From Flavobacterium hiemivividum (GTDB lineage: Bacteria > Bacteroidota > Bacteroidia > Flavobacteriales > Flavobacteriaceae), in the NCBI RefSeq assembly GCF_004349145.1, contig NZ_SMFO01000001.1, forward strand, positions 558,001 through 622,000: 64,000 nt of DNA, given 5' to 3'. Below the pieces are notes generated by a model, which had not been told where the DNA came from, ran no database searches, and saw only the letters and a program-made list of their open reading frames with translations. Positions 63,677 through 64,000 of this stretch are shown piece after piece; position 1 is the first letter of the stretch, and every line of letters starts with the position of its first letter. The position numbers and the translations under genes were made by a program.

Positions 63677-64000
63677 ATGAAAGACCAAAACAAAACAACC
63701 GAAGATTCATTACAAATCACAGCTGAATCATCTCAGCAGTATGCCAATATTCTAACAGATACCGCAATGGACTTTGTAACCGACTTACATCGTCAATTTA
63801 ATAACCAAAGACTTTTGCTATTAGAAAGACGAGAAAAACAACAGCAGCTATTTGATGCCGGAAACCTACCCAACTTTCCAATAGAAACAAAAAACATCAG
63901 AGAAAGTGAATGGCAAGCTGCTTCCACACCCGACGACTTATTAGACCGAAGAGTAGAAATAACAGGCCCAGTCGATAGAAAAATGGTAATCAACGCACTC
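63677..64000 (+). CDS. aceB: Malate synthase A, N-terminal part (partial)
   Basis: Condenses glyoxylate and acetyl-CoA to malate in the glyoxylate shunt. The first 108 residues are visible: a polar start (MKDQNKTTEDSLQITAES), then FVTDLHRQFNNQRLLLLERREKQQ and DDLLDRRVEITGPVDRKMVINAL. The last segment is the well-known malate synthase A signature (RRVEITGPVDRKM). The rest lies beyond the window, and isocitrate lyase probably follows. It is divergent from the ScfR-type regulator. Confidence 0.9.
   Translation, partial: MKDQNKTTEDSLQITAESSQQYANILTDTAMDFVTDLHRQFNNQRLLLLERREKQQQLFDAGNLPNFPIETKNIRESEWQAASTPDDLLDRRVEITGPVDRKMVINAL

Overview
The window is a low-GC, gene-dense chromosomal segment from a Flavobacterium-like member of the Bacteroidota. 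Four things point there: promoters that match the TTG-N(17-23)-TAnnTTTG consensus instead of the enterobacterial one; many secreted proteins with the short MKK...AQ signal peptide; conserved blocks such as ftsX-DUF3098-uppP-truB, pyrH-frr, YceD-rpmF-fabH-accB-accC and sdhC-A-B; and class-typical families (DUF5686, SbsA-like Ig lipoproteins, HopJ-like, PepSY-like). No phage, insertion sequence, CRISPR array, rRNA operon or defence island was seen. Most of the window is core genome.

Layout. 1-8 kb: the tail of an Lrp/AsnC regulator, a YugP-like membrane protease, leuS (with a palindromic repeat inside its reading frame), ftsX-DUF3098-uppP-truB, and a frameshifted small secreted gene. 7-19 kb: a thioredoxin-like protein, a patatin, pyrH-frr, a large DUF5686 outer-membrane protein, a Gdx-type SMR exporter with a CPA2 antiporter, an MMPL/RND exporter and an MscS channel. 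19.5-30 kb: asnS, rpoN (sigma-54), tdk, an acidic unknown protein, rsmI, an amine oxidase, HopJ-like, recJ, an MFS exporter and a cysteine-rich small protein. 30-36 kb: an operon of enoyl-CoA hydratase, a 59-residue membrane protein, queD and lpxH; tRNA-Ala; a DctA/GltP-like symporter with a candidate sigma-54 promoter; and an aldehyde dehydrogenase next to an AraC regulator. 37-43 kb: an FAD oxidoreductase-mtgA-lpxR envelope operon and two secreted peptidases (S9 and C1). 43-48 kb: a kinase-receiver-HPt histidine kinase convergent with an NtrC-type sigma-54 activator, followed by two almost identical secreted PepSY-like genes. 48-58 kb: fatty-acid initiation genes (accC, accB, fabH), rpmF, pdxA, ribE, tRNA-Met, mce, an Ig-like lipoprotein and an omega-amidase-like nitrilase. 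58-64 kb: succinate dehydrogenase, then a RamB/ScfR-type regulator divergent from malate synthase (aceB).

How the parts fit. The window holds sigma-54 itself, a sigma-54 activator with its probable kinase, and one good -24/-12 promoter candidate in front of a C4-dicarboxylate/glutamate-type carrier. That makes a testable sigma-54 circuit. At the right edge, an acyl-CoA-sensing type regulator and malate synthase share a short intergenic region with two promoters and a perfect palindrome, which fits control of the glyoxylate shunt. Nothing here proves a wholly new system. The best leads are the frameshifted gene at an A-run, the repeat translated inside leuS, the sigma-54 circuit with the duplicated secreted proteins, and the candidate operators in front of aceB and the aldehyde dehydrogenase. 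All readings were made by eye, so coordinates of short sites may be off by a base.
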